NCBI GenBank assembly: GCA_036397035.1
Contig: DASWJS010000026.1
Coordinates: forward strand, 1-57,775
Direction of reading: 5' to 3'
DNA from: DASWJS01 sp036397035
GTDB lineage: Bacteria; Actinomycetota; AC-67
DNA length: 57,775 bases
Under the pieces are notes generated by a model. The model was given only the letters and a program-made list of their open reading frames with translations, searched no databases and was not told the DNA's origin. Of the stretch, positions 15,476 through 24,537 are shown piece after piece; position 1 is the first letter of the stretch, and every line of letters starts with the position of its first letter. Both the position numbers and the translations under genes were made by a program.

Positions 15476-16431
15476 GCGCTCTCCTCGTCCGGCTCGGTCA
15501 GCGCGCGGCCGGTGCGCGCGAGGAAGACGTCTTCGAGCGTCGCCGGCAGCACCTGCACGTCGGTGAGGTCGAGCGCGGTGCGCCGCGCGAGGTCGATGAA
15601 GGCGGGAAGCGTCTCGGTCGGGCGCAGCACGGACAGCTCGCGCGCGTCGCGACGGCCGCGGCCGTCGCGCACCTCCACCACGCCCGGCAGCGATCGAAGC
15701 TCTTCTTCGGACACGCCGTCGCGCGGCGCCTCGAAGACGATCCGGCAGGTCGCCCCCAGCCCCTGGACGAGCGCAGCCGGCGTGTCCATCGCGACGATCC
15801 GCCCCTGGTCGATGATCGCGACCCGATCGCAGAGCGTCTCGGCCTCCTCCATGTAGTGGGTCGTGAGGACCACGGTCTTGTCCGCGCCGCGGATCTCGCG
15901 CACGAGGTCCCACACCTCGCGGCGCGCGCGCGGGTCGAGTCCGGTCGTCGCTTCGTCCAGGAACACGACCTCGGGATCGTTGACGATGCTCGCCACGATG
16001 GAGAAGCGCTGCTGCTGCCCGCCGGAGAGCTGCTTGATCAGCGCGTTCGCCTTCTCGCGCAGGCCGACCATCTCCAGGAGCTGCGCGGCCGGCAGACGCG
16101 CAGGATAGAACGAGCCGAACAGCTCCAGGATCTCGGTGAGCGTCAGGTAGTCGAAGTACGCGCCGGCCTGGAGCTGGATGCCGATGCGCTTCTTCATCTC
16201 GCCGGCCTGCGTCGTGCTGTCGAGGCCGAGCACGCGCGCCGACCCCGACGTCGGCTTCTGCAAGCCTTCCATGATCTCCAGCGACGTTGTCTTGCCGGCG
16301 CCGTTGGGACCGAGGAAGCCGAAGATCTCGCCGGGCTCGACGGTGAAGGAGATGCCGTCCACCGCTCGCAGGACGCCGCCGCCGCGCTGCTTGAAGTCCT
16401 TGACGAGGTCGCGAACCTCGACCGCGCTCAT
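15472..16431 (-). CDS. ABC transporter ATPase
   Basis: 319 residues. Walker A GPNGAGKTT near residue 43, ABC signature LSGGQQQR, Walker B VVFLDEATTGLD, and the H-loop TTHY are intact. The C-terminal ~90 residues form the extra domain typical of DrrA-like ATPases of ABC-2 exporters. ATG 16431 overlaps the EVE gene stop as ATGA; its own stop overlaps the permease start the same way. Confidence 0.94.
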   Translation of the reverse strand: MSAVEVRDLVKDFKQRGGGVLRAVDGISFTVEPGEIFGFLGPNGAGKTTSLEIMEGLQKPTSGSARVLGLDSTTQAGEMKKRIGIQLQAGAYFDYLTLTEILELFGSFYPARLPAAQLLEMVGLREKANALIKQLSGGQQQRFSIVASIVNDPEVVFLDEATTGLDPRARREVWDLVREIRGADKTVVLTTHYMEEAETLCDRVAIIDQGRIVAMDTPAALVQGLGATCRIVFEAPRDGVSEEELRSLPGVVEVRDGRGRRDARELSVLRPTETLPAFIDLARRTALDLTDVQVLPATLEDVFLARTGRALTEPDEESA

Positions 16432-16883
16432 TCGGCCTCCGCGAGGGCCATGACGACGTTCCACTCGTCCTGGGTCACGGGCTGGACCGACAGCCGCCCG
16501 TACCGGACGAGCGCCATGTCCTGCAGCCCCGGAGTCTGCTTGATCTCCTTGAGCGTGATCGTGCGCGGGAACTTCTCGACGAAGGCCACGTCGGGCATGT
16601 ACCAGCGCGGCTTCTCCGGCGTCGCCTTCGGGTCGAAGTACGTGCTCGACGGGTCGAACTGCGTGTGGTCGGGGTACGCCTCCGTGACGACCTCGCAGAT
16701 ACCCACGATCCCTTGCGGCGCGACGACCGAGTGGTAGAAGAACGCGCGCTCGCCCACCTTCATCGCACGCAGGTTGTTGCGGGCTTGGTAGTTGCGGACG
16801 CCGTCCCAATGCTCGACCTTCTTCGCCGCGAGATCGTCGATCGAGAACGTGTTCGGCTCGCTCTTCAACAGCCAGTGGGCCAT
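16428..16883 (-). CDS. EVE-domain protein (THYN1-like)
   Basis: 151 residues, the whole length being one EVE domain. MAHWLLKSEPNTFSIDDL, WDGVRNYQARNNLRAM and MKVGERAFFYHS are the hallmark segments. EVE domains share the PUA-like fold and bind modified bases or RNA. It heads the chain EVE-ATPase-permease-SelD, each pair overlapping by 4 bp; a functional link to the exporter is not obvious. Confidence 0.93.
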   Translation of the reverse strand: MAHWLLKSEPNTFSIDDLAAKKVEHWDGVRNYQARNNLRAMKVGERAFFYHSVVAPQGIVGICEVVTEAYPDHTQFDPSSTYFDPKATPEKPRWYMPDVAFVEKFPRTITLKEIKQTPGLQDMALVRYGRLSVQPVTQDEWNVVMALAEAE

Positions 16884-16971
16884 GACGCGCGCATCTTAGG
16901 GACGGCCGCCCGGGCACGCGACCCGGGCCGTCGCGCGCGCAACCCGAGGCGAGTCGCTAGCATCCGCGGCC

Positions 16972-17472
16972 GTGGAAACCAAGCGCTTCACCTCGCCGGA
17001 GGATCCGTTCCCGGTCCACGCGCCGAAGTGCTTCGGCTGCGGGCGCGACAACCCCTGCGGGTTGCAGCTTCGCGCGTGGCGCGACGGCAACGACGTCCGC
17101 GGGCTGGTCACCTTCGACGAGATGCACTCGGGCGCGCCGCTGTACGCGCACGGGGGCGCCGTGGCAACCGCGCTGGACGATTGCCTCGGCTATCTGCTCT
17201 ACGTGATCCAGGAGCCGGCCGTCACCGCGAAGCTGGAGGTGAACTACCGCAAGCCCGTGCTGCTCGACGTCGAGTACTCGCTGCGCGCGTGGCTCGACCG
17301 GCGCGACGGCCGGAAGCTCTTCACCGCGATCGACATGCGCGACGCCGGCGGCGCGGTCGTCGCCGACGGCTCGGGCCTGTTCCTCACGGTCGCCCTCGAG
17401 CACTTCACGAAGGACCTGCCCGCCGACTGGCGCGAGAAGGCAAAGGAGTTCGGCCTGGAGCTGCCCTGGTAG
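16972..17472 (+). CDS. PaaI-family hotdog thioesterase
   Basis: 166 residues. The hotdog fold is indicated by YAHGGAVATALDDCLGY (the catalytic-helix segment with conserved G-G) and KLEVNYRKPV. An N-terminal CFGCGRDNPCGL motif, common in 4HBT-type proteins of Actinomycetota, may bind metal. Likely hydrolyses acyl-CoA or aryl-CoA thioesters. Start GTG 16972. Convergent with SURF1, with one base between the stop codons. Confidence 0.88.
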   Translation: METKRFTSPEDPFPVHAPKCFGCGRDNPCGLQLRAWRDGNDVRGLVTFDEMHSGAPLYAHGGAVATALDDCLGYLLYVIQEPAVTAKLEVNYRKPVLLDVEYSLRAWLDRRDGRKLFTAIDMRDAGGAVVADGSGLFLTVALEHFTKDLPADWREKAKEFGLELPW

Positions 17473-17473
17473 C

Positions 17474-18211
17474 TCACGGCGCGCGCGACGCGTCGTGCCG
17501 AGCGCGCCGCCGTGTCGTGAGGGCCGCGTCGCCGACGACGAGGCCGGCGGCGAACAGGAACCACTGGATCGCGTAGGACAGGTGCGGTCCCTCGTCGAGC
17601 CTCGGCAGCGGGACCGGGATCGGGCGCCCGGTCGCCTGCGGCGGCGTCTGCTCGTCGAGCTGCAGGAACAGCGGCAGCAGCTCGTAGGGCATCTGCTCGG
17701 CCAGCAGGTCGAGGTCGACGCGGAACACCCCTTCGTACGGGCCCTGCTCGACTTCGCGGGGACCGAAGCGACCGCGGACCTGGCTCGGCGCGAGCAGGCC
17801 CTCGACGGTCACGATCCCGTTCGGCGGCGCCGCGCGCTCGTCGCCGGGGGAGTCGAAGTCGATCGGCACCCAGCCGCGGTCGACCAGCAGCGCCGCGTCT
17901 CCGCCGACGCGAAGCGGGGTGAGCACGTGGTGACCGGACAGCCCGTCGTGCGAGCGCGAGTACAGGACGACCTCGTTGGCGACGTCGTAGAGACCGATCG
18001 CGCGCGCGCGGCGATACGCGACGTCGGCGGGTGTGGCGCTCGCGATCAGATCGCCGACGCCGGTCACCGGCTGAGACGAGCGCGCGGCCAGCGTGGCGTT
18101 GAAGGCGCGCCGCTCGCCCAGGCGCGAGAGTTGCCAGAAGCCCATCCCGACGAACGCGGCGACGAGCATCGCCACCACGACGTGGCGAACGAGCCCGGCC
18201 CGGGTGCCCAC
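17474..18211 (-). CDS. SURF1-family cytochrome oxidase biogenesis protein
   Basis: 245 residues. Two terminal membrane helices (about 10-28 and near 215-232) enclose a periplasmic-side domain, the SURF1 layout. LGERRAFNATL, VLTPLRVGG, LLVDRGWVP and the C-terminal SYAIQWFLFAAGLV are family motifs. SURF1 assists haem a insertion into aa3-type oxidases. Start GTG 18211. Confidence 0.93.
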   Translation of the reverse strand: MGTRAGLVRHVVVAMLVAAFVGMGFWQLSRLGERRAFNATLAARSSQPVTGVGDLIASATPADVAYRRARAIGLYDVANEVVLYSRSHDGLSGHHVLTPLRVGGDAALLVDRGWVPIDFDSPGDERAAPPNGIVTVEGLLAPSQVRGRFGPREVEQGPYEGVFRVDLDLLAEQMPYELLPLFLQLDEQTPPQATGRPIPVPLPRLDEGPHLSYAIQWFLFAAGLVVGDAALTTRRRARHDASRAP

Positions 18212-18248
18212 GAAGGCGTGAGCCTAACGGCAGCGGCCGGGGGAAGCG

Positions 18249-18569
18249 TTACGAGAAGACGATGATCGCGGCGACGGCGCACGCGGCGAAGGCGACGCGC
18301 GCGAGGAGCGGGCTGGTGTACCAGCGGCGCTTCGGCTCGGTCATGAGGTCGATCGGATCGAGCAGCGCCATGGACGAGCCGCCCACGGCGAGGCGCCCCT
18401 GCGATCCGCTTCGGCCGCGCGCGATGCGTTCGAGCTGCTCGATGAACGAGACATGCGAGCCCTGGCCGGTCACGCCTTCCCGAACCGGAAGCGTGCCGAC
18501 GGTCATCGCGCTGCCCACGATGACCATGATGTCGTCGCCCGACACGCGAGCGTTCTCTTCGTACGGCAT
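18249..18569 (-). CDS. small tail-anchored membrane protein
   Basis: About 106 residues from ATG 18569, which follows GGATGAGG; ATG 18578 is an alternative. A polar body with no recognised domain (Ser/Gly-rich, LPVREGVTGQGSHVSF) ends in one membrane helix at the extreme C-terminus (LLARVAFAACAVAAIIVFS). This is a cytoplasmic protein anchored by its tail, if real. It is 37 bases upstream of SURF1 and probably co-transcribed. Confidence 0.55.
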   Translation of the reverse strand: MPYEENARVSGDDIMVIVGSAMTVGTLPVREGVTGQGSHVSFIEQLERIARGRSGSQGRLAVGGSSMALLDPIDLMTEPKRRWYTSPLLARVAFAACAVAAIIVFS

Positions 18570-18889
18570 GGTCCTCATCCCCTGTCGGTTCCTGTCTGTT
18601 GTCTCGTCGCCGCCGGCGTTCCAACGCATCCCTTGGCCGGTGCATTACGTCCCACCCCTACGGGCTACAGGTTTGTAGCCGTGGCTTGCCGGGCGGGGCG
18701 ACCGAATGTCCGTTGTGCCGGAAGTGGCGGCGGCGTCCGGGACGAACCGGGACACCCGGACCGGACCTATCGTGACAGGCTCGGCAGAGGTGGACGCACC
18801 ACCATCGTTCGTCTCCTTGCGGCACGGCGCGACGTAGCGGACACGCGGCGGGCAGGAGCGGCGGGCGAGCCCATCGAAGCAGCACCCCC
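18570..18889. other. intergenic region, divergent promoters
   Basis: 320 bases without a convincing gene between a minus-strand membrane protein and a plus-strand secreted protein. The clearest structure is a perfect 7-bp inverted repeat with a GGTT loop (GGCTACA at 18663-18669, TGTAGCC at 18674-18680), extendable by a bulged pair. It could be an operator or a leader hairpin. No riboswitch consensus was recognised. Confidence 0.4.
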
Positions 18890-20197
18890 ATGAGCCTTTC
18901 TGCATTCGTGTCGCGTGGAAACCGCGCCAAGACGGCCGTCGTCCTTGCGATCGCCGGCGCCGTCGTCGCCGGACCGATCGTTCGCTCGGACGCGGCGATC
19001 GGCGCGCCGACCATCGCGACGCCGGCACCCGGCGCGATCCGCGCGGCCGGCAACGTCGCCTTCCAGGGCACGGCCGCGCCCGGCGCCAACGTCGAGGTCT
19101 TCCGCTCGACCGGCTCGCTCGGCCGGGCGACCGCGAACGCGAGCGGGATATGGAACGTGAGCGCCCCGCTCGGCGACGGGACGTATTCCGTCTACGCGAT
19201 CGCGTCCGACGGTCTCAACCAGTCTCCCGCCTCGGAGATCGTCACCTTCGACGTCGACGGCGTCCGCCCGAGCGCGAACATCACCGCGCCGGAGGACGAG
19301 CACCTCTTCGGTCCCGGCGAGACGCCCGAGATCGCCGGGACCGCGTCCGACGACCGGCGCGTCCACGCAATCAAGCTCGAGTACTGGCTGCTCAACCGGG
19401 TGGCGGGGGCGTTCCTCGCCGACTGCGCGAGTTGCGGGTCGTCCCGGAACGTGTCGTGGACCCACCGTCCGGACCTGGGCGACGGCACCTACGCCGTCAA
19501 GGTGTGGGCCTACGACGCGGCCGGCTCGCCCTCGCTCGCCCAGCAGGTGAGCTACACCGCCCTCGCGACCGGCGTCGATCTCACCACTCCCGATCTCCCC
19601 ACGGACGTCGTGCCCGTTCCGGAGGTCACCGAGCCTTCCGAAGGCGAAACGGCGCCCGGCGCGGCCGAGCCCGTCACCTTCGCGGGCACCACCGAGCCCG
19701 GCTCGACCGTCGAGGTCGTCGAGGAGACCGAGTACGGCACGCTCGGCACCGCGGCAGACGAGGACGGGGACGGCCGCTGGAGCTTCGACGTCCGCCTGCC
19801 GACCGGCACGTACCAGATCCGCGCGTTCGCCCGCGACGAGGACGGCAACCTCAGCGCGCCGACCGAGATCATCGGCTTCACCGTCGACGCGCAGACCCCG
19901 CTGCTGTTCGGCCCCGAGGAGAACACCGTGATCCTTCCGCTGCAGCAAACCGTGCTGAGCGGCGAGGCGAGCGACAACTTCGGCATCGCCGGCGTCGTCC
20001 TGGAGTACTGGCAGGCCGGCACGCTCGTCCTGCGGGATCTCGCCGAGTGCCCGGGCTGCGCGAGCGGCGACGGGTCCTGGACCCACGAGCCCACCCTGCC
20101 CGGCGGCGGCGTCTACGACGTGCGCGCGTGGGCGATCGACCTGGCCGGCAACGGCTCGGCCCACGAAGCGGTCACGTTGATCACGACCGGCGTGTAG
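18890..20197 (+). CDS. secreted protein with duplicated Ig-like domains
   Basis: 435 residues. A signal peptide (residues ~14-36) leads into two tandem copies of a two-domain unit. Each unit has a Big/Ig-like beta-sandwich (GTAAPGANVEV; GTTEPGSTVEV) followed by a second sandwich that contains a CxxC pair (ADCASCGS; AECPGCAS) and ends in a WTH...YDV/YAV-W-A-D motif. No catalytic motif and no cell-wall anchor are visible. Likely an adhesion or scaffold protein on the surface or released. A strong terminator follows. Confidence 0.8.
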   Translation: MSLSAFVSRGNRAKTAVVLAIAGAVVAGPIVRSDAAIGAPTIATPAPGAIRAAGNVAFQGTAAPGANVEVFRSTGSLGRATANASGIWNVSAPLGDGTYSVYAIASDGLNQSPASEIVTFDVDGVRPSANITAPEDEHLFGPGETPEIAGTASDDRRVHAIKLEYWLLNRVAGAFLADCASCGSSRNVSWTHRPDLGDGTYAVKVWAYDAAGSPSLAQQVSYTALATGVDLTTPDLPTDVVPVPEVTEPSEGETAPGAAEPVTFAGTTEPGSTVEVVEETEYGTLGTAADEDGDGRWSFDVRLPTGTYQIRAFARDEDGNLSAPTEIIGFTVDAQTPLLFGPEENTVILPLQQTVLSGEASDNFGIAGVVLEYWQAGTLVLRDLAECPGCASGDGSWTHEPTLPGGGVYDVRAWAIDLAGNGSAHEAVTLITTGV

Positions 20198-20213
20198 ACA
20201 CCGGACGCACCTC

Positions 20214-20246
20214 GAAGTCCCGGCTTGGATGGGGAGCCGGGACTTC
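20214..20246. terminator. bidirectional terminator
   Basis: A perfect 12-bp inverted repeat (20214-20225 with 20235-20246) around a 9-base loop lies between two convergent genes. GAAG/CTTC ends give a T-rich flank on both strands. Confidence 0.8.
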
Positions 20247-20247
20247 T

Positions 20248-21027
20248 TCATGCCCTGCGGTAGACGTACACCTCGGTGACGTAGGGGAACGTGAAGCGAG
20301 CGGCGCGCAGCTCGGCATGACGCTCCGCAAGCGCGCGCACGCGCGCGTCGACCGTCGCGCGGTCCTGCGCCGGCAGCTCGGCGATGAAGCTCGTCGAGCC
20401 GACGCGCGCGACGAGCCCCTCGAGGTCCATCTCCTGGCCGGGGTGCCCGAACTCGGTCTCCGAGACCGGCGCGAACTCGCGCCGCTGTTCGAGCGCCTCC
20501 CGCCACCGCCGCTCGCGATGGCGAGGCACGCGAACGCCGCCCGGCTCTTCGTACGGTTCGATGATCTCGGTGATCTCGCGGACCCACGCGGGGCGCTCGT
20601 CGCGCACGTTCCAGACCAGGGCGAGCGTCCCGCCGGGCTTCAGCACGCGCGCGATCTCCGGCACCGCCTCGTCGAAGCGGAACCAGTGGAAGGCCTGCGC
20701 GGCGACCGCCGCGTCGAACGCCTCGCCGGGCGAGCCGATCGATTCGGCGCTTCCCTCCATGATCTCCACGCCGGGCGAGCGCCCGGCCAGGATCGCGCGC
20801 ATCTGCCGCACCGGCTCGAGCGCCGCCACGGTGACGCCGCGCTCGAGCAGCGCCCGCGTGAAGGTGCCCGTTCCCGCGCCGAGCTCGAGCACGCGGTGCC
20901 CGGCGGGAAGCGCCATCGCCTCGACGACCGCGTCCACCGCCGCCGGCGGATACTCGGGGCGCGCGGCCGCGTACGTCTCCGCCGCGGCGCCGAACCCGCG
21001 GGCGGCGACGGAGTGGATCTCACCCAC
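20248..21027 (-). CDS. SAM-dependent methyltransferase (class I)
   Basis: 259 residues. Motif I VLELGAGTGTFTRALLERG lies near residue 48, then the acidic loop AALEP, GSAESI and HWFRFDEAV, as in UbiE/Methyltransf_11 enzymes. Substrate unknown. GTG 21027 lies inside the end of the quinone oxidoreductase gene (8-bp overlap), so it is the last gene of the operon starting with the acyl-CoA dehydrogenase at 24453. Confidence 0.88.
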   Translation of the reverse strand: MGEIHSVAARGFGAAAETYAAARPEYPPAAVDAVVEAMALPAGHRVLELGAGTGTFTRALLERGVTVAALEPVRQMRAILAGRSPGVEIMEGSAESIGSPGEAFDAAVAAQAFHWFRFDEAVPEIARVLKPGGTLALVWNVRDERPAWVREITEIIEPYEEPGGVRVPRHRERRWREALEQRREFAPVSETEFGHPGQEMDLEGLVARVGSTSFIAELPAQDRATVDARVRALAERHAELRAARFTFPYVTEVYVYRRA

Positions 21028-22003
21028 CGGTGACGAGGACCGCCTTGCCGGTGACGCGACGCGCAAGCAGATCGTTCAGGGCGTCCGCCACTCGATCCAG
21101 GGGATACGTCTTCGACACGACCGGCTTCACCGTGCCGTCGGCGAGCCAGCCCATCAGCTCGGCCATCAGCTCCTGGTTGCGTGCGGGCTCGCGCATGGTG
21201 AACGCGCCCCAGAACACGCCGACGATCGAGCACGACTTCAGAAGCACCAGGTTCAGCGGGATCTTCGGGATCTCCCCCGCCGCGAACCCGATGACCAGGT
21301 AGCGTCCGCCCCAGGCCATCCTGCGCAACGCGACTTCGGAATAGTCGCCGCCGACCGGGTCGTAGACGACGTCGACGCCGGCGTTGGCGGTCAGCTCCTT
21401 CAGCCGCGCGCCGAGATCCTCGGTCGTGTAGTCGATCAGCTCGTCGGCGCCGTTGTCCCGGCACACCGCGAGCTTTTCCTTGCTGGATGCGGCCGCGATC
21501 ACACGCGCGCCCAACGCCTTGGCGATTTGCACCGCCGCGATCCCGACGCCGCCCGCGGCGCCCAGGACGAGCACCGTCTCGCCCGGCTGCAGCTTCGCGC
21601 GCTCCTTCAGCGCGTAGTGGCTCGTGCCGTAAGTCAGCACGAGCGCAGCGGCGGCGTCGAAGCCGACGCCGTCCGGGATCGGGACGAGCTGTTCCGGCGC
21701 GACGCGCAACTGCTCTGCGAAGGCGCCCCACGCGCCCGGCAGCGCGATCACGCGGTCGCCCGGCGCGACGGCGCCGACGCCCTCGCCCACCGCCCGCACG
21801 ACGCCCGCCGCCTCGCTGCCCGGCGAGAAAGGCAACTCGGGCTTGAACTGGTACAAGCCCTGGATGATGAGCGTGTCGGGGAAGTTCACCCCGGCCGCCT
21901 TCACGTCGACGACGACCGTCCCCGGCTCGGCGATCAGGTCGTCGCGTTCTTCGACCACCAACGACTCCGGCGGTCCCAGCTCCTTACACAGCACTGCTCG
22001 CAT
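21020..22003 (-). CDS. NADPH:quinone oxidoreductase-like MDR enzyme
   Basis: 327 residues, zinc-free medium-chain dehydrogenase/reductase. It has GroES-like N-half with VNFPDTLIIQGLYQ, and nucleotide-binding VLVLGAAGGVGIAAVQIAK near residue 145. GVFWGAF and the C-terminal GKAVLVTGG are typical of QOR/crotonyl-type reductases. It may reduce an enoyl or quinone-like intermediate of the neighbouring acyl-CoA pathway. Starts 3 bases after the aldehyde dehydrogenase stop. Confidence 0.92.
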   Translation of the reverse strand: MRAVLCKELGPPESLVVEERDDLIAEPGTVVVDVKAAGVNFPDTLIIQGLYQFKPELPFSPGSEAAGVVRAVGEGVGAVAPGDRVIALPGAWGAFAEQLRVAPEQLVPIPDGVGFDAAAALVLTYGTSHYALKERAKLQPGETVLVLGAAGGVGIAAVQIAKALGARVIAAASSKEKLAVCRDNGADELIDYTTEDLGARLKELTANAGVDVVYDPVGGDYSEVALRRMAWGGRYLVIGFAAGEIPKIPLNLVLLKSCSIVGVFWGAFTMREPARNQELMAELMGWLADGTVKPVVSKTYPLDRVADALNDLLARRVTGKAVLVTGG

Positions 22004-22006
22004 CGC

Positions 22007-23470
22007 TCACACTCCATCCGACCAGACGATTTCCTTCAGCTCCGTGAACTCCTGCAGGCCCAGCCGCCACTCGCGGCCGACGCCGGACTGCTTGTACCCG
22101 CCCCACGATCCGGCGTAGTTGGGCGGGATCGCCGCGCCGATCGCCACGAAACCGGTGCGCAGCGCGCGCGCTAGACCCATCGCGCGCTCGCGGTCGTTGG
22201 ATACGACCGCGCCGCCGAGCCCGAACATCGAATCGTTCGCGATGGCGATCGCCTCGGCCTCGTCGCGGTACGGGATCACGCACAGCACCGGCCCGAAGAT
22301 CTCCTCCTGCGCGACGCGCATGTCGTTGCGGACGCCGGTCAGCACCGTCGGCTCGTAGAAGAAGCCTCGATCCAGGTGCGGCGGCGGCCGGCCGCCCGTC
22401 GCGATCGTCGCCCCCTCTTCCACGCCGAGCCGGACGTAGCCGTCCACGCGCGCGCGGTGCTCCTCGCGGATCAACGGCCCGATCGTGGTGGCGGGGTCGT
22501 TCGGATCGCCGAGCACCTCCGCCTCGCACCTGGCCACGAGCGCCTCGACCGTGGCGTCGTGCAGCGCGCGCGGGACGAGCAGCCGCGTCGTGCACCCGCA
22601 CCCTTGCCCCGCGTGCATCATGCACGTGAACATCAGCCGCCACGCCACGTCGTCCGGCTCGACGTCGTCGAGCATCACGAGCGCCGACTTGCCGCCCAGC
22701 TCGAGCTGGACCTTCTTGACCGTCTGCATCGCGGCCGCGCCGACCGCTCGTCCGCCTGTCACGCTCCCGGTGAAGGCGACCATGTCGATCCCGGGGTTCG
22801 TACACAGCTCCTGCCCGACCAGGACCGTGCCGCCGCCGATCACGTTGAGCACGCCGGGCGGGACGCCCGCTTCCTCCGCCGCGCGCGCCAGCTCGAAGGC
22901 GTCCAGCGGCGTCCAGGGCGACGGCTTCAGCACGACCGCGTTGCCCGTCGCAAGCGCGGGCGCGACCTTCCAGCAGTTGACGAAGAACGGGTAGTTGAAC
23001 GGCGTCATCGCGCTGACGACGCCGACCGGCTCGCGCACCGCCACGCCCTGCACCGGGATCGGGTCGGGACGGAGCGGGAGCGGCTCCTCCCACGGGAACT
23101 CCTCGGCCCAGTCCGCGCACAGGTCGAAGGCGTCGATCGCCCACGTCCCCTGCCCGGTCTTGGCCAGCGTCACCGTCGCACCCACCTCGTCGATGAGAAG
23201 CTGCCCGATCTCGCGCTTGCGGGCGCGCAGGATCTCGCCCATGCGGCGGAGCACCGCCGCGCGCTCCTTGGGCGCCGCGGACGGCCAGGGTCCGCGGTCC
23301 ACGGCCAGGCGCGCGGCCGCGACGGCCTCGGCGGCGTCGGCCGTGGACGGCGCGGCCGCGCGCCCGATGACCTCCTCCGTCGCCGGGTTCAGGACGTCCA
23401 CGACCTCATCGGATCGCGGCCCGACCCACGCGCCCCCGATGAAGAACCGATCGACGTCGCGCACGCTCAC
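22007..23470 (-). CDS. aldehyde dehydrogenase
   Basis: 487 residues. Catalytic Cys in AGQGCGCTTR, general-base Glu in QLELGGKSA, NAD-binding FTGSVTGGRAVG, and the C-terminal EEIFGPVLCV are all present. Oxidises an aldehyde to the acid with NAD(P)+. GTG 23470 overlaps the acyl-CoA dehydrogenase stop (GTGA). The catalytic Cys is within GQGCGC, giving a second Cys two residues away, as in some benzaldehyde/betaine-type relatives. Confidence 0.94.
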   Translation of the reverse strand: MSVRDVDRFFIGGAWVGPRSDEVVDVLNPATEEVIGRAAAPSTADAAEAVAAARLAVDRGPWPSAAPKERAAVLRRMGEILRARKREIGQLLIDEVGATVTLAKTGQGTWAIDAFDLCADWAEEFPWEEPLPLRPDPIPVQGVAVREPVGVVSAMTPFNYPFFVNCWKVAPALATGNAVVLKPSPWTPLDAFELARAAEEAGVPPGVLNVIGGGTVLVGQELCTNPGIDMVAFTGSVTGGRAVGAAAMQTVKKVQLELGGKSALVMLDDVEPDDVAWRLMFTCMMHAGQGCGCTTRLLVPRALHDATVEALVARCEAEVLGDPNDPATTIGPLIREEHRARVDGYVRLGVEEGATIATGGRPPPHLDRGFFYEPTVLTGVRNDMRVAQEEIFGPVLCVIPYRDEAEAIAIANDSMFGLGGAVVSNDRERAMGLARALRTGFVAIGAAIPPNYAGSWGGYKQSGVGREWRLGLQEFTELKEIVWSDGV

Positions 23471-24453
23471 AACCCCAGAGCAACCGCGAGGCGCTCGCGG
23501 TGGTGAGCGGCGTCGCCGTAGACAGCCTCCAGGCTCTTGACGCGGCGCGTGTAGAGATGAACGTCGTGCTCCCAGGTGTAGCCGATGCCGCCGTGGACCT
23601 GGATCGCCTCGCCCGCGGCGTGCCCGCACGCGTCGGACGCGTAGCTCTTGGCGACCGAGATCGCCGTGTCGGCATCGGGGGCGCCGGTGTCCACGGCCCA
23701 GCAGGCGTACGCGACCGCCGCCCGCGCGGCGTCCACTTCGGCCGCCATCTCCGCCAGCTCGTGCTTGATCGCTTGGAACGAGCCGATCGGCCGGCCGAAC
23801 TGCTCGCGCTCCTTGGCGTAGGCGACGCTCAGCTCGGTCGCTTTCGTCGCGACGCCGACCATCTCGGCGCAGACGCTGGCGACGGCGAACCGGCGCGCGA
23901 TCGCCGCCGGGCCGGGCATCGGCTCGCGCGCGCCGTCGCCGAACGAGACCGTGCCGACCGGACGTGTCAGGTCGAAGCCGCGCTTCGGTTCGACCGTGAA
24001 CCCGTCTTCGACGAGGTGCAGGTTCTCGCCGTCGATCACGACGAAGACGTCCGCGCACGGCGCGTCCAGCACGACCTCGTCGGCCACCAGCGCCCCGACC
24101 TTCTCGCCCGAGGCGATCGCCGGCAGCAGCCGGTCGCGCTGCTCGTCGGACCCGGCGCGCGCGATCGCCAGACCCGCGATCATGCTCGACAGGTACGGAA
24201 CCGGCGCGAGCGCGCGCCCCAGCTCGTCGAAGAGCAACACGACGTCCAGGTAGCCGAGGCCGAGCCCCCCGTGCGCCTCGCCGAACGGCAGCCCCGTCCA
24301 GCCGAGGTCGGCCATCTGCTTCCAGAGGCCGCGCGACCAGCCGGCCGGGTCGTCGATGAACTCGCGCACGTGCGCGGCCGGGCACTGCTCCCGCAAGAAC
24401 CGCCGCGCCTCGGCCGCAAGCGCGCGCTGCTCGTCGGAGAAGTCGAAGTCCAT
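23467..24453 (-). CDS. acyl-CoA dehydrogenase, short form
   Basis: 328 residues, shorter than the usual ~380. N-terminal FSDEQRALAAEARRFL and FGEAHGGLGLGYLD, a mid beta-domain, and C-terminal QVHGGIGYTWEHDVHLY are family motifs. Short acyl-CoA dehydrogenases in Actinomycetota often form heterotetramers with a longer partner (as in steroid side-chain FadE pairs). Such a partner could be the 403-residue enzyme at 25866, but they are not in one operon. First gene of the operon to 20248. Confidence 0.93.
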   Translation of the reverse strand: MDFDFSDEQRALAAEARRFLREQCPAAHVREFIDDPAGWSRGLWKQMADLGWTGLPFGEAHGGLGLGYLDVVLLFDELGRALAPVPYLSSMIAGLAIARAGSDEQRDRLLPAIASGEKVGALVADEVVLDAPCADVFVVIDGENLHLVEDGFTVEPKRGFDLTRPVGTVSFGDGAREPMPGPAAIARRFAVASVCAEMVGVATKATELSVAYAKEREQFGRPIGSFQAIKHELAEMAAEVDAARAAVAYACWAVDTGAPDADTAISVAKSYASDACGHAAGEAIQVHGGIGYTWEHDVHLYTRRVKSLEAVYGDAAHHRERLAVALGL

Positions 24454-24537
24454 GAGAAGCGGAGTCTACGGCGGCCCGCGCATCCCGGCGCAACCGAGCG
24501 CGCGTTGTAGGGTCGGGACGATGTCGAGGACGTCCCC

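Noticed and set aside
18570..18889. Cyclic-di-GMP or cobalamin riboswitch in the intergenic region
   Set aside because: Only one short hairpin is clear; none of the conserved aptamer sequences can be matched.
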